Origin: Mucilaginibacter sp. KACC 22773
GTDB lineage: Bacteria > Bacteroidota > Bacteroidia > Sphingobacteriales > Sphingobacteriaceae
Assembly (NCBI RefSeq): GCF_028736215.1
Contig: NZ_CP117883.1
Location: 1,736,001 to 1,800,000 of the forward strand
Length of the DNA stretch: 64,000 bases
Direction: 5' to 3'
Part shown: one piece after another, positions 43,057 to 52,751 of the stretch
Layout: each line of letters opens with the position of its first letter
How positions within the stretch are numbered: the stretch's first letter is position 1
The notes under the pieces: model-generated
What the model was told of the DNA's origin: nothing
What the model saw: the letters and a program-made list of their open reading frames with translations, nothing else
Databases searched by the model: none
Position numbers and translations under genes: made by a program

Positions 43057-43540
43057 CATTCATAGCACAGCGAATGCTATCAGCTTATTTATTAACAAGC
43101 ATCCAGAGGTGATTGTTATAGACTCACCAAATCAACAAGCCCAGGACAAAGAGAATCTTGCTACTTTGTTAAATTTATCATTAATCGGTAGCCCAAGGAT
43201 TAATAATTAATTTAAGCATGTAAGGTGCCCATGGAATAGACTATAAAGCAGATATAATTCGACTAACAGAAAGCTACCTTCTTCAATTCAAAACCACTAA
43301 AAGGTGTATATTATAGACGTTTGTGAAAACATCAGAATGCCGGCTATTTAATTAATTGGCACCTTATCTTATGTATCCTAAATTATGATCAGCCTCTTTT
43401 TTGTGTGATTTATTCTGGTGCCTGATGGAGGCAGTTTTTGTATAGGCGATTCTCAGGCCGTTTTTTGATTAATCATACAACATCCTCCCTTTGAATGCCA
43501 ACAGAGCTCCGACCGTAACGTTTTGGCGGCGATATGCTAC
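43057..43540. other. Gap of about 480 bp without a supportable gene
   Basis: AT-rich sequence with only short frames on either strand. No double box or repeat was found. It marks the end of the island-type genes before the polysaccharide locus. Confidence 0.5.
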
Positions 43541-43566
43541 AAAAAAGCCCGCCGTTTTTCAACGGC
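43541..43566 (-). terminator. Terminator of the GH76 gene
   Basis: On the minus strand GCCGTTGAAAAACGGC is followed by GGGCTTTTTT, 28 bp after the GH76 stop. Confidence 0.75.
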
Positions 43567-43593
43567 AGACCTATCATAGGTACAGGTAGGGTG

Positions 43594-44715
43594 TTATTTT
43601 GTTGTGGGCGGGCAAAGTTGCATAAAGGTTACTATGCTGCTGGCTTCGTATGATTGTATGTCGCCGGTAGGGCAGGCTACTGCGTAATTACGGTAGGTGA
43701 GGTTGCGGGTAGCGTCGCGGTTTTTCCAGCCGGTATTTACGTTGTTTTGGATCCAGCTTAAATACTGGCTTTGGCCTGCCTCGGTTATCAGCTGCATTAC
43801 GTACTGAGCAAATATGGCTTTGAGCACGCCCTGCTCGTTAAAGTCGCCTTCGGCGGGTAGTATACCGTTGGTACACAGGTTGTTTTTTACATAGTCGGTA
43901 TACAGTTTGGCGTCGCTCAGGTAGGTGGCATCATTGCTTTGCTTGTATAATGCCAGCGCAGCGCCTATGGCTGTCCCGGAGTTATAGGTATAATCCTGGC
44001 CGCCGGCGGGGTTGTTACCAATCTTGTTATCGTTTACTTTACCCGATGCATCAACCAGGTTGGTTTTGCTCCAGGCGTATATGGATTTTGCTTTGTCAAG
44101 GTAACTCGCGTCGCCGGTAATGGTATACAGGCGCATGGCCGCAATTACAGTGGGGAAGTTGATACAGGAGTTTTTGCCGCTATGCTGAAAATCCCAAAAC
44201 ATGCCGCCATCCACAGGGTCGTATGAACCCGCCCAAACATGATCAAACCCTTCTTTGGCTTTTTGCAGGTAGGTGGCGTTGCCGGTAATCTGGTTGGCAC
44301 GTGCCAGAGCCATTACCCACCACATCATATCGTCGTAAATAAACCATACCGCCTGGTTGCTCCAGTTGTAACCATCATAATGGTTATAGTTGCCCTGGTA
44401 AATATCGCCAATCATGGTTAGCTGGCTTGATGCTTTGGTACGCTGGTAAACATTCATGGCCATATCCCAATAAATGGCCTGTGTCCATATAGCGGCTACG
44501 CCATCCTTTTTGGTGGTGCTGTAATACAGCTTGTTAGCCGGATCATAAAACGCGCCGTTAAAGGCGTTATAAGCCAGGTCGGCATCGCCTGCCGTAAAGT
44601 CCTGGTCAACTGGTCTTACTACGGCTGTTTTGGCGGGTGTGGAATCTTTTTCCTTGCTGCAGCTAACGAAGCAGGTGAAGATACTTAATGCTAAAAAACA
44701 GGTTAACTTTTTCAT
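43594..44715 (-). CDS. GH76 family glycoside hydrolase (alpha-1,6-mannanase type), lipoprotein
   Basis: A 373-residue protein from the ATG at 44715 (MKKLTCFLALSIFTCFVSCS); the lipobox Cys and a following Ser-Lys predict a surface or periplasmic lipoprotein. The (alpha/alpha)6 barrel has the catalytic Asp pair WFIYDDMMWWVMAL and typical GGMFWDFQ and GHG-like FPTVIAAMRLY segments. GH76 enzymes are endo-alpha-1,6-mannanases acting on fungal mannan backbones. It is the last gene of the SusCD locus. Confidence 0.9.
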   Translation of the reverse strand: MKKLTCFLALSIFTCFVSCSKEKDSTPAKTAVVRPVDQDFTAGDADLAYNAFNGAFYDPANKLYYSTTKKDGVAAIWTQAIYWDMAMNVYQRTKASSQLTMIGDIYQGNYNHYDGYNWSNQAVWFIYDDMMWWVMALARANQITGNATYLQKAKEGFDHVWAGSYDPVDGGMFWDFQHSGKNSCINFPTVIAAMRLYTITGDASYLDKAKSIYAWSKTNLVDASGKVNDNKIGNNPAGGQDYTYNSGTAIGAALALYKQSNDATYLSDAKLYTDYVKNNLCTNGILPAEGDFNEQGVLKAIFAQYVMQLITEAGQSQYLSWIQNNVNTGWKNRDATRNLTYRNYAVACPTGDIQSYEASSIVTFMQLCPPTTK

Positions 44716-44814
44716 AATGACGTTTTTAAATGGAACATTGCCCAAAGGCAGGATGGGGACTTGTTTAAAAGCAGCAACGGGTTTTCCGCTGCTGCCGTAG
44801 TTTTCCCGCCTGTA

Positions 44815-46617
44815 TTACCAGCCCGGGTTTTGTACTAATTTTTTATCTGTATCCACATCCTGCTGCGGAATAGGGAAAAAGTAATGCCGTTTGCTAAAAA
44901 CACGGGTTTCAAACGCAACCACCTTCAAAAAGTCGGGCAGGTCGGCATTGATATTGAGGCCGTAAATCGGCCCGTTATCGGTTTGCTCGGCAATTTTCCA
45001 GCGGCGTACGTCAAAAAAACGCACGTTTTCAAAGGCAAGCTCAACGCGGCGCTCTTTGCGGATGGCGGTACGCATAGCCGATTGATCGGCTGGTATAGGC
45101 AAATCAGCCGATCCGTAAACCGGTACGCCGGCCCTGTCGCGGATGAGGTTCAGGTATTTAAGAATATCAGGATCGCCGGGCGCTGCCTCGTTTAAGGCCT
45201 CTACATAATCCATATAAATATTGGCTAAGCGTAGCAGCATGAGTGTGCGGCCACCCACATTCCAGTTGCCCAAGCCCTGCATTTTACGCACGATATAGCC
45301 GGTTGGCGAGTAATCGTTACCGCCGGTTGCTTTGCCCGAGTTGCCATGATTGTATAACTGGGTGGTTATAAGCCCTGTGTTGGTATCCAGCCAGGTGCTG
45401 CCGTTATAGGTAATATCCACATAAAAACGTGGCTCGCGGTTTACCCATTGATTGTAAATACCCGCTTTGGTGTATTTGGTATCGGTGGTTGAATTGCCGA
45501 TACTTACATAGCCCGAGCCGGCATCGGTGATGCTTTTGCCATTGGCCATAAAAAATGCATCAACAATATTTTGGGTAGCGCCCAAACCACCTGAACCGCG
45601 AACTTCTGATGCGTAGCCGTTGTGATAAGGTGTCATTTCGTACTGGCGGGAGCTTAACGAGTTATTGGCCCTGGCCAGGATAACCTCTTTGTTCCAGTCG
45701 GTTAACCAGATGTCGCGGCATGACAGGTAAGGGTCATAATTGCCATTTGCATCGTTTTTGCGGAACAGGTCATACACGGTAGGCACCAATTGAGTAATGA
45801 AATCTTTGTAAGCATCTGAAGCTGTTTTCCACTTGGCTGCATCATAAGATTGGCTGATGAGTTGCTTGCCATCGGCGTTTTTCATAGCTGATTCATCGGT
45901 GTTGCCATTGTACAGCGGGCTTGCATCCATCAACAAAGTTTGCGCCCTGAAAGCCAGTGCAATCCCTTTTGTGATACGGCCGTAATTGCTGTCATTTGAC
46001 GGCACAGCGGGCAACTGATCGGCGGCGGCCTTTAACTCGGTTGATACATAGTTTGTACACTCATCAAATGAACTGCGGGGCAATTGCACATCGGTAAAAG
46101 CCGCATCTGGCGGTATCACCTCGTCTCCCAGTAATACTACCGGCCCGTAAAGGCGCATCAGGTAGTAGTAAAACATTCCGCGCAGGGCCTGTGCTTCTGC
46201 TTTGTATTGGGTTTTAAGGGCTGGCGCCATATCCTGTACTTTATCAACATTGGCTATAAAAAACGTAGCCGAACGGATGCCCTTGTAAAAGTTTGTCCAG
46301 TATGATGATACAAAGCCGCTGTTTGCGTCCCAGTTACCAATGTTTACATCGTTTGATGAAACAAAGCCCCAGTCGTAGTCGGCTTCATCAGATGCGCCTG
46401 TCCATAAACCGGCGTTGCGCGATCCGCCGGGAAAGCGCTGTCCAAATTCGTCGGGAATGTTGCTATATACATTGGCCAGGAATTTTTCGGCACTGGCGCG
46501 GCTGTTAAAGGTCTCATCTAATGATAACCTGTCGTTTGGTACCTGGTCTAAATACTTTTTACATGAAGTAGTAGCCGTTAATACCAATATTGCTGCAAAT
46601 AAAAATATCTTTTTCAT
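44815..46617 (-). CDS. SusD/RagB family surface glycan-binding lipoprotein
   Basis: A 600-residue SusD-like lipoprotein; the signal ends LTATTSCKKYLD with Cys19 as the lipid site. TPR-like helices at the N-terminal side (ADYDWGF, SASFFIANVDKV-like) and the C-terminal RNVRFFDVRRWKIAE, LPIPADQSAMRTAIRKERRV and PQQDVDTDKKLVQNPGW are typical. It captures glycan for the partner SusC. Downstream of susC by 20 bp in the same operon. Confidence 0.94.
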   Translation of the reverse strand: MKKIFLFAAILVLTATTSCKKYLDQVPNDRLSLDETFNSRASAEKFLANVYSNIPDEFGQRFPGGSRNAGLWTGASDEADYDWGFVSSNDVNIGNWDANSGFVSSYWTNFYKGIRSATFFIANVDKVQDMAPALKTQYKAEAQALRGMFYYYLMRLYGPVVLLGDEVIPPDAAFTDVQLPRSSFDECTNYVSTELKAAADQLPAVPSNDSNYGRITKGIALAFRAQTLLMDASPLYNGNTDESAMKNADGKQLISQSYDAAKWKTASDAYKDFITQLVPTVYDLFRKNDANGNYDPYLSCRDIWLTDWNKEVILARANNSLSSRQYEMTPYHNGYASEVRGSGGLGATQNIVDAFFMANGKSITDAGSGYVSIGNSTTDTKYTKAGIYNQWVNREPRFYVDITYNGSTWLDTNTGLITTQLYNHGNSGKATGGNDYSPTGYIVRKMQGLGNWNVGGRTLMLLRLANIYMDYVEALNEAAPGDPDILKYLNLIRDRAGVPVYGSADLPIPADQSAMRTAIRKERRVELAFENVRFFDVRRWKIAEQTDNGPIYGLNINADLPDFLKVVAFETRVFSKRHYFFPIPQQDVDTDKKLVQNPGW

Positions 46618-46636
46618 AATGATGAATTGCTATTGG

Positions 46637-49600
46637 TTAAAATTTCAGGTTAAGGCCTAATGAAATGGTTTTAACACTTGGATACTTGGCGCCGTCGGCA
46701 CGTCCATTCTGATCGGTGTTAAGCTCCGGGTCCCATAATTTAAATTTGCTGAAGGTGAGCAGGTTGTAACCTATAAGGTATAATCTGGCGCCTTTTACAT
46801 GAAATTTATTAAATAAGCCCGCAGGCAGGTTATAACCCAGTTCGGCGGTTTTTAACCGGATAAAGCTTACATCCTTAACCCACCACGAACTGGCTTGTGA
46901 GTTGTTGAAGTTTTCGCTGTCGCCATAAGCCAAACGGGGATAAAATACATTCTGACTTGGGTTTTGTGGTGTCCAGCGGTCAACAGCGTTGCTATAAACG
47001 TTGGTTTCGCCGCCATCGCCATTAAAAGGGATAATTCCGGCACCGCCCAGCATGATATCGGCATTAGCAATACCCTGGAAAAACGCACCTACGTAAAAGC
47101 CTTTATACGCCACATTTACGCCAAAACCATAAACAGTTGATGGTACATCGCCGTTACCAATTTTTGTTTGGTCATAGGCATTTATCAAGCCATCGCCATT
47201 TAAATCCTTGTATTTAATATCGCCTGGCAATACTTTTGATTTATCGCCCGGTACGGCGTTGGCATCAATTTCGGCCTGATCTTTAAATAAACCAACTGCC
47301 TGGTAGCCGTATCGTGCCAGGATAGGCTGGCCACGATGATCGAGCCATGGATATGTTTGCGTTGGTCTGTCATCTTCAACAACTACAGCCTTGTTATAGG
47401 TAAATGTACCACGCAGGCCTACATTCACTTTACCAAAATGGGCATTGTAGTCGAGCGTAGCATCAATACCCTTATTATTTACCACACCAAGATTTCCCTC
47501 GGGCTGGCTAACCAGGCCCACAAAGCCTGGTACCGATTGCCTTTGCAGAAATATGCCGGTGCGGTGTTCTTTAAAAAGATCGACAATTAATGACAGGTTA
47601 TCATGCAATGTTCTTACTTCCATGCCCAGATCCTGCTTGTGCGATTTTGCCCAGCTTACGCTTACACCATAATCGGTTACATTAATGCCGTTTGAGTTTT
47701 CAAAACCTTTGCCAAAAGTGTATCCACCGTTGTTAACATCGGTTAATTCGGATACTATGGTCAGGTAGCCAAACCTGCGGCCGGCACCTAAATCGTCGCT
47801 GCCCACAAAGCCGTCAGAATAACGAAACTTCAGGAATGTAAGTGCATCCTTAACAGGGGCGAAAAACTTTTCGTTAGATACAACCCAACCTGCGCCAAAC
47901 GACGGAAAAAATCCGTAGCGCCTTTTGGGGTCGAAGTTTTCGGAGCCATTATAGCCAAAATTGGCTTCAAAAAAGTAGCGCTCGTCAAAAGAGTAAGTTC
48001 CACGGCCGGCTAAACTCAGGTAACGGTGCGGTATTGATGATGTAAAATCACCTGCAAATGCATCTATACCGTCTTGCGCGTTTCCTAATGCAAGGCCGGT
48101 AATATGGTGTTTGCCAAAGCTGCGGTCGTAATTAATGGCGGCCTCGGTATATGATTGCCTTCGGCCCCCGTTATTGCGGGTGTAACTTAAATAATTACCG
48201 CTGCCTGTATAGGTGCGCACCAGGTTAAGTGAGCCATCGGCATTGTAGGGGTTGTTGCTATCTGGAAAAAAAGTATCTTCCCGTTTAGACCGGTTGATGC
48301 TATGATCGCTATAGTTATCAAATGAAAACATGGCGGTAGCACTCAGGCCTTTTGTAAAAAATTTCAAATCCTGGGTAATGCGCAGGTTAGTTTGTATGGT
48401 GCTATTAAAGTCGGTATTGTATCCGCGGCGGGTTAAATCAGCGTATGGGTTTCTGAAACCTCCGTTTGCAGATTTGCCCGGAATAAAGCCCCCCGGGTAG
48501 GAGATAGGGTACTCGACCGGCGGAACCGAAAGCGCGTTCACAAAAATATCCTGCGTTGAAAGCGCAGGGCCGTTTGATTGGGCTGCGTATCCCTGAACAC
48601 CAAGATCGAGTTTGGTGGTGGTGCTTAATTTAAGGTTCAGGTTGGTTGTAAAGTTATAACGGGTGTAGGTAACGTCCGAGTTATATTGTGCAAGCTGATC
48701 TGTTTTAAGAAAACCGCCTTCATTGTAATAACCAGCAGAAACATAGTATTGTGCATTATCAACACCACCGCTGGCATTAAAGTTGGCGCGGCGGTTGTGG
48801 CCCAGCTTGTTAAAAGTTGCATCAAGCCAATCAACATTTGGGTACAGTAACGGATCGGTGTTGTTAGCAGTTTTGTCAATATAATCCTGGGTATATTTAG
48901 GTGCCTGGCCCCGGGTGGTTAATGCTTCATTTACCAGGTTCATGTAGGTTACGCCATCGGCCAATTTGGGGCGGCGTGTAAATGTGGTTACCCCTTCGTT
49001 ATAATCTAAATAAATCTGGGCCTTACCAACCTTGCCGCGCTTGGTTTGTACCAGTACTACGCCATTAGCGCCGCGCACGCCGTATACTGCCGTGCTTGAT
49101 GCATCTTTTAATATCGTGAACGACGAAATATCCTGCGGGTCGATGTTGTCAATGCTGCGTTCCACACCATCAACCAATACAAGTGGATTTGATGAACCGC
49201 CCCCAAAAGTGGCTATACCACGAATCCAGATGTCGGCCACATCTTTGCCTGGTTCGCCCGAGCGTTGTACGCCAACAACACCCGAAATTCTGCCTGCCAG
49301 GGCCGAAGTGATGTTTGATGTTGGCAGTTTTAATTCCTCGATATTTACTGTTGATTGAGCGCCGATAAGACTTACCTTTTTTTGCACGCCATAGCCAACT
49401 ACGGCAACTTCATTCAGAATATTACCGGCCTCTTTCATTTTAACGTTGATAGTAGTTTGGGCGCCAACAGGGATTTCGGTGTTTTCGAAGCCCACGAAGG
49501 TGAAAATCAATATCGAAGCGGAAGAGGGGACAGATATGGTGTACTTACCATTAACATCTGTTGATGTTGCCGAATAGGTGCCTTTTATGGTAACTGTAAC

Positions 49601-50041
49601 ACCGGGCAATGCCACGCCCTTATCATCGGTAACTAACCCGGTTACCAAAAGTGCCTGGCTTTCTTTTGCACTTTCTTCCTGGGTTTTTCTTTTAACTACA
49701 ATGGTATTGCCATCAATAACATAGGTTAAACGTTTACCGGCAAGGCAAACAGAAAGTGCATCCTGAATGGAAGCGTTGCGCAGGTTTACGCTGACAGAAG
49801 GCGACTGCTGAATGATTTCTGCATCGCACAGAATGTTAAACTTGGTTTGCTTTTGTATTTCGCGAAACACTTCCTCGAGCGAAACATTTTTTTGCGACAG
49901 GCTTATTCGCTGGCCATAGCTTTTTGCGCTAACCTGCAATAAAAATCCTATCATTATAACTAAAGTTAGCTTCATTATTAGCAATATCTTAGTATAGATG
50001 CCGCTTGGTTTACGGCATAAATAATGAGGAAAAAAATTCAT
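46637..50041 (-). CDS. SusC/RagA family TonB-linked outer membrane transporter
   Basis: A 1134-residue TonB-dependent glycan importer. N-terminal signal region (a start at the Met at codon 23 is possible), then an STN domain (about 50-115; SLEEVFREIQKQTKFNILCD) that contacts the FecR regulator, a carboxypeptidase-regulatory-like domain (about 130-215), the plug with a TonB-box-like segment and IRGIATFGGGSSNPLVLVDG, and the barrel to the C-terminus. The STN domain shows it is a transducer that signals to the sigma/FecR pair encoded upstream. Confidence 0.95.
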   Translation of the reverse strand: MNFFPHYLCRKPSGIYTKILLIMKLTLVIMIGFLLQVSAKSYGQRISLSQKNVSLEEVFREIQKQTKFNILCDAEIIQQSPSVSVNLRNASIQDALSVCLAGKRLTYVIDGNTIVVKRKTQEESAKESQALLVTGLVTDDKGVALPGVTVTIKGTYSATSTDVNGKYTISVPSSASILIFTFVGFENTEIPVGAQTTINVKMKEAGNILNEVAVVGYGVQKKVSLIGAQSTVNIEELKLPTSNITSALAGRISGVVGVQRSGEPGKDVADIWIRGIATFGGGSSNPLVLVDGVERSIDNIDPQDISSFTILKDASSTAVYGVRGANGVVLVQTKRGKVGKAQIYLDYNEGVTTFTRRPKLADGVTYMNLVNEALTTRGQAPKYTQDYIDKTANNTDPLLYPNVDWLDATFNKLGHNRRANFNASGGVDNAQYYVSAGYYNEGGFLKTDQLAQYNSDVTYTRYNFTTNLNLKLSTTTKLDLGVQGYAAQSNGPALSTQDIFVNALSVPPVEYPISYPGGFIPGKSANGGFRNPYADLTRRGYNTDFNSTIQTNLRITQDLKFFTKGLSATAMFSFDNYSDHSINRSKREDTFFPDSNNPYNADGSLNLVRTYTGSGNYLSYTRNNGGRRQSYTEAAINYDRSFGKHHITGLALGNAQDGIDAFAGDFTSSIPHRYLSLAGRGTYSFDERYFFEANFGYNGSENFDPKRRYGFFPSFGAGWVVSNEKFFAPVKDALTFLKFRYSDGFVGSDDLGAGRRFGYLTIVSELTDVNNGGYTFGKGFENSNGINVTDYGVSVSWAKSHKQDLGMEVRTLHDNLSLIVDLFKEHRTGIFLQRQSVPGFVGLVSQPEGNLGVVNNKGIDATLDYNAHFGKVNVGLRGTFTYNKAVVVEDDRPTQTYPWLDHRGQPILARYGYQAVGLFKDQAEIDANAVPGDKSKVLPGDIKYKDLNGDGLINAYDQTKIGNGDVPSTVYGFGVNVAYKGFYVGAFFQGIANADIMLGGAGIIPFNGDGGETNVYSNAVDRWTPQNPSQNVFYPRLAYGDSENFNNSQASSWWVKDVSFIRLKTAELGYNLPAGLFNKFHVKGARLYLIGYNLLTFSKFKLWDPELNTDQNGRADGAKYPSVKTISLGLNLKF

Positions 50042-50212
50042 AATTTTGAATAGTTTGGGTTTATAACTGAATATGGTTTGTCAAGATTTATATAAGGGTA
50101 ACCCGGGCTATTGCCAACAGGCATTTAATTGTCCAGGAGTGTTGCAACCACTTCTGGATTTTTTTGCACTGTAATAAAATAGCGGGTTTTAATCCCTGGC
50201 AGGCGTGTATAA

Positions 50213-51391
50213 CTATTTCATCACCGTGATCCTCCTTCCTTCAATTGTAAAGTGAGCAACTCCTGTTAATTCAATCACTTTTAGCACTTCAGATACATTA
50301 TCAAATTTTGATACCGTACCCCATATTGCTTTTTTTGGAGCGTTGTCCTGGTAAACAATATCAACATTGTACCACCTGGATACTTTTCTTAAAATACTCT
50401 GGATATCCTCGCTGGCAAACATGAAATTGCCGTTTTTCCATGCTATGGCCTCATCAACATCCGCTTTGGCTACGCGAAAATTGCCAGCTTGTTTATTAAA
50501 GCTTCCTTGCTGCCCGGGTTCCAGCATTACCTGCCCGCTGTTACTGGTTAGCTTAACCGAGCCTTCCAATAGTGTGGTTTTCTGGGCATCTTCATCGTCA
50601 TAGGCATTCACGTTAAAATGGGTGCCTAATACTTCAACCTGCACCTTGCTGGTCATCACTTTAAATGGCATCACTTTGTTTTTGGCAACTTCAAAGTAGG
50701 CTTCGCCGGTTAGCTCCACATCGCGTTCGGTACCTGTAAATGCTGTAGGGAATTTTAATGACGAGGCGGCGTTTAGCCAAACCGCTGTTCCGTCGGGAAG
50801 GATAACCTGGTATTCGCCACCCCTTGGAGTGGATACTGTATTGTACTGAACAGGGGCGTTGCCTGCATCCGATGCCTCGTAGGATAGTAAACCGTTGTTT
50901 ATTTTATTGATGGTGGTTTGGCCTTGTTTGGTTATCAGACCGTTTTTGGCCTGGTTCAGAATAATTGTTTGGCCGTTGGCCAGGGTGAGTACGGCCTTGT
51001 TGCTGCCCGGTGCTACATCATTTTTAAACCTTTCCTTGCGCGAAGCCAATTGGTAGTTATGCTGTTTTGGCTTGGATAAAAACAAACCTGCCGCGAGTAA
51101 TATAATTGCTGCTGCAGCAACCGAGATCCATTTTTTAAACGGATACGATTTGGGTTGTTGCTCCCGGCTAATATTGGCCTCCAGCTTTCGCCACACGTTA
51201 TTGCTTATTTCGGGATCGAGAATCCGGCCTTTGTTTATTTCTTCGTTGAAACCTGTTTGCAAATTTTTAAGCAATAAGCGTCCTGACTCATCTTTTTTTA
51301 GATGATCGAACAGTTCTTCTGCTTCAGCAGGAGTACATTCATTCAATAAATATTTGTCCAGCAGCCGCTGATAGTTCTTTTTAGGATTCAT
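50213..51391 (-). CDS. FecR-type anti-sigma regulator
   Basis: A 392-residue membrane regulator. A cytoplasmic N-terminal domain of about 90 residues precedes one membrane helix (WISVAAAAIILLAAGLFL, about 86-103), then the periplasmic FecR domain (STPRGGEYQVILPDGTAVWL) and a C-terminal DUF4974-like domain (FDNVSEVLKVIELTGVAHF). It holds the ECF sigma factor until the STN domain of the SusC transducer signals. A run of nine G/C pairs lies just before its start. Confidence 0.92.
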   Translation of the reverse strand: MNPKKNYQRLLDKYLLNECTPAEAEELFDHLKKDESGRLLLKNLQTGFNEEINKGRILDPEISNNVWRKLEANISREQQPKSYPFKKWISVAAAAIILLAAGLFLSKPKQHNYQLASRKERFKNDVAPGSNKAVLTLANGQTIILNQAKNGLITKQGQTTINKINNGLLSYEASDAGNAPVQYNTVSTPRGGEYQVILPDGTAVWLNAASSLKFPTAFTGTERDVELTGEAYFEVAKNKVMPFKVMTSKVQVEVLGTHFNVNAYDDEDAQKTTLLEGSVKLTSNSGQVMLEPGQQGSFNKQAGNFRVAKADVDEAIAWKNGNFMFASEDIQSILRKVSRWYNVDIVYQDNAPKKAIWGTVSKFDNVSEVLKVIELTGVAHFTIEGRRITVMK

Positions 51392-51424
51392 AATCGTTTG
51401 TATATATCCTAAAACTGAATGTTC

Positions 51425-51433
51425 GGGGGGGGG
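51425..51433 (-). repeat. Nine-base homopolymer (C9 on the fecR strand) before fecR
   Basis: Nine consecutive G on the plus strand, read as C9 on the fecR strand, 33 nt before the fecR start. Such tracts can slip and change promoter or leader length. Confidence 0.85.
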
Positions 51434-51621
51434 TATAAGTGAAAATATTTTTTGCCAATTTCCGAACCATGGCGCAACCTTTTACCAAGTGCATGCGTCA
51501 CATAATATAGTATATAAGTATATTATTGGATAATTTAGCATATAATACTATGTTTATATAGGTATTTTTATGAAATTGCACGCTGCCGCCGAATGAAAAA
51601 TAATTAATAGTCCTGAATTAT

Positions 51622-51840
51622 ATGGAAGATCATATTTGGATGCTTGTTACCAAAAAAATGGCAAATGAGGCTACCGGGGAGGAGTTAGGTGAATTAGAAA
51701 GTTTGCTTAAGCAAAATCCAATTGCTTATAATTCATTGAAATTGCTTTTTGATTGGTGGGATAATGAGGATGAGCCGGCCGAAGACAATGCCCATTTGCA
51801 GTTTAAGAAGATATTAGAACGTATAAGTTATAAAAAGTAA
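51622..51840 (+). CDS. Small FecR N-domain-like protein (72 residues)
   Basis: A 72-residue acidic protein (MEDHIWMLVTKKMANEATGE, ELGELESLLKQNP..., DWWDNEDEPAED). It resembles the N-terminal sigma-binding portion of FecR regulators of this phylum, which share the start MxxxKLxxxEATxEE, but has no membrane helix or periplasmic domain. It lies divergently between the fecR gene and the convergent ECF sigma gene. It may be a free anti-sigma domain or a remnant of a second FecR. Confidence 0.6.
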   Translation: MEDHIWMLVTKKMANEATGEELGELESLLKQNPIAYNSLKLLFDWWDNEDEPAEDNAHLQFKKILERISYKK

Positions 51841-51864
51841 AAAATGCAGTACAATTACCACCTG

Positions 51865-52449
51865 CTACTTGTTCATCAATTCGATAATTAACAAACTGAA
51901 TACGATATCGGCATTTTGTCTGAAATATTTTTTAATACTTTTCATGGCGGCCATCATATGCTCTTTAACGGTATGTTTACTGATGCCCAGTATTTGTGCG
52001 GCTTCATCGTAAGTTTTACCTTCCCGGCGGCAGAGGTTAAATACTTTTTTGCATTGCGGCGGCAATTGTTCAACTGCGCCGCCAAGTAGCCCGGCATATT
52101 CGTTCCATTGCAAATCGGCTTCGCTTTCTATGGCCTGTTCTTCAATAATGCTTATTACTTTGGCCCTTAGCTCTGTTTCTGCCGCAATTTTTTTAATCAG
52201 TTTAAATACCTGGTTCCGGGTTATTTTGTACAGGTAACCGGCTATACCATATTCGGGCTTTAGCTGTTCCCGAATTTCCCATAGTTTCAAAAAAACATCG
52301 TGGATTACATCTTCGGCCAGCTCGGGCATTTTCAAAAACCTTAAGGCGTAATAATACAACTGGCTATGGTACTTGTCATATATTTGCTTATAAGCATCTA
52401 CATCGCCGCCCATAAGGCGCTCGCAAAGCACAATGTCATTAACAGTCAT
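51865..52449 (-). CDS. ECF RNA polymerase sigma factor
   Basis: A 194-residue sigma-70-family factor: region 2 (YDKYHSQLYYYALRFLKMPE, AEDVIHDVFLKLWE) and region 4 (LPPQCKKVFNLCRREGKTYD, EAAQILGISKHTVKEHMMAA). It should direct transcription of the SusCD locus when released by FecR. It ends 25 bp from the convergent small FecR-like ORF. There is a long hydrophobic tail (ADIVFSLLIIELMNK). Confidence 0.94.
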   Translation of the reverse strand: MTVNDIVLCERLMGGDVDAYKQIYDKYHSQLYYYALRFLKMPELAEDVIHDVFLKLWEIREQLKPEYGIAGYLYKITRNQVFKLIKKIAAETELRAKVISIIEEQAIESEADLQWNEYAGLLGGAVEQLPPQCKKVFNLCRREGKTYDEAAQILGISKHTVKEHMMAAMKSIKKYFRQNADIVFSLLIIELMNK

Positions 52450-52751
52450 TTAAATAGGCAATTGGATGATGGTAATACAATTATCGCTCAAAAAAATTGG
52501 TTTATGCAAAAAACTTTTCTGAAAAGGTGTTTAGCTACATCCGCATGCGTGTTGATGGAAGGCCCGCCGGCATGGGGTACAGCACTGCAGTGGCAACCCG
52601 ACAACGCAGCATCTTTTTGAAGCCGATGAGGGTTTAGGTGAAATTCATCCCACGCCTATATAAATTTAAAACGCCACTAATTCAAAAATTAGTGGCATTT
52701 TAAAAAGGAGAATTCGTGAAATTCGAATAAATCCGAGAGATTCGTGTGTTA

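Noticed and set aside
43013..43210. A 65-residue plus-strand frame overlapping the end of the membrane kinase
   Set aside because: It overlaps the kinase C-terminus in another frame and has no family-like features.
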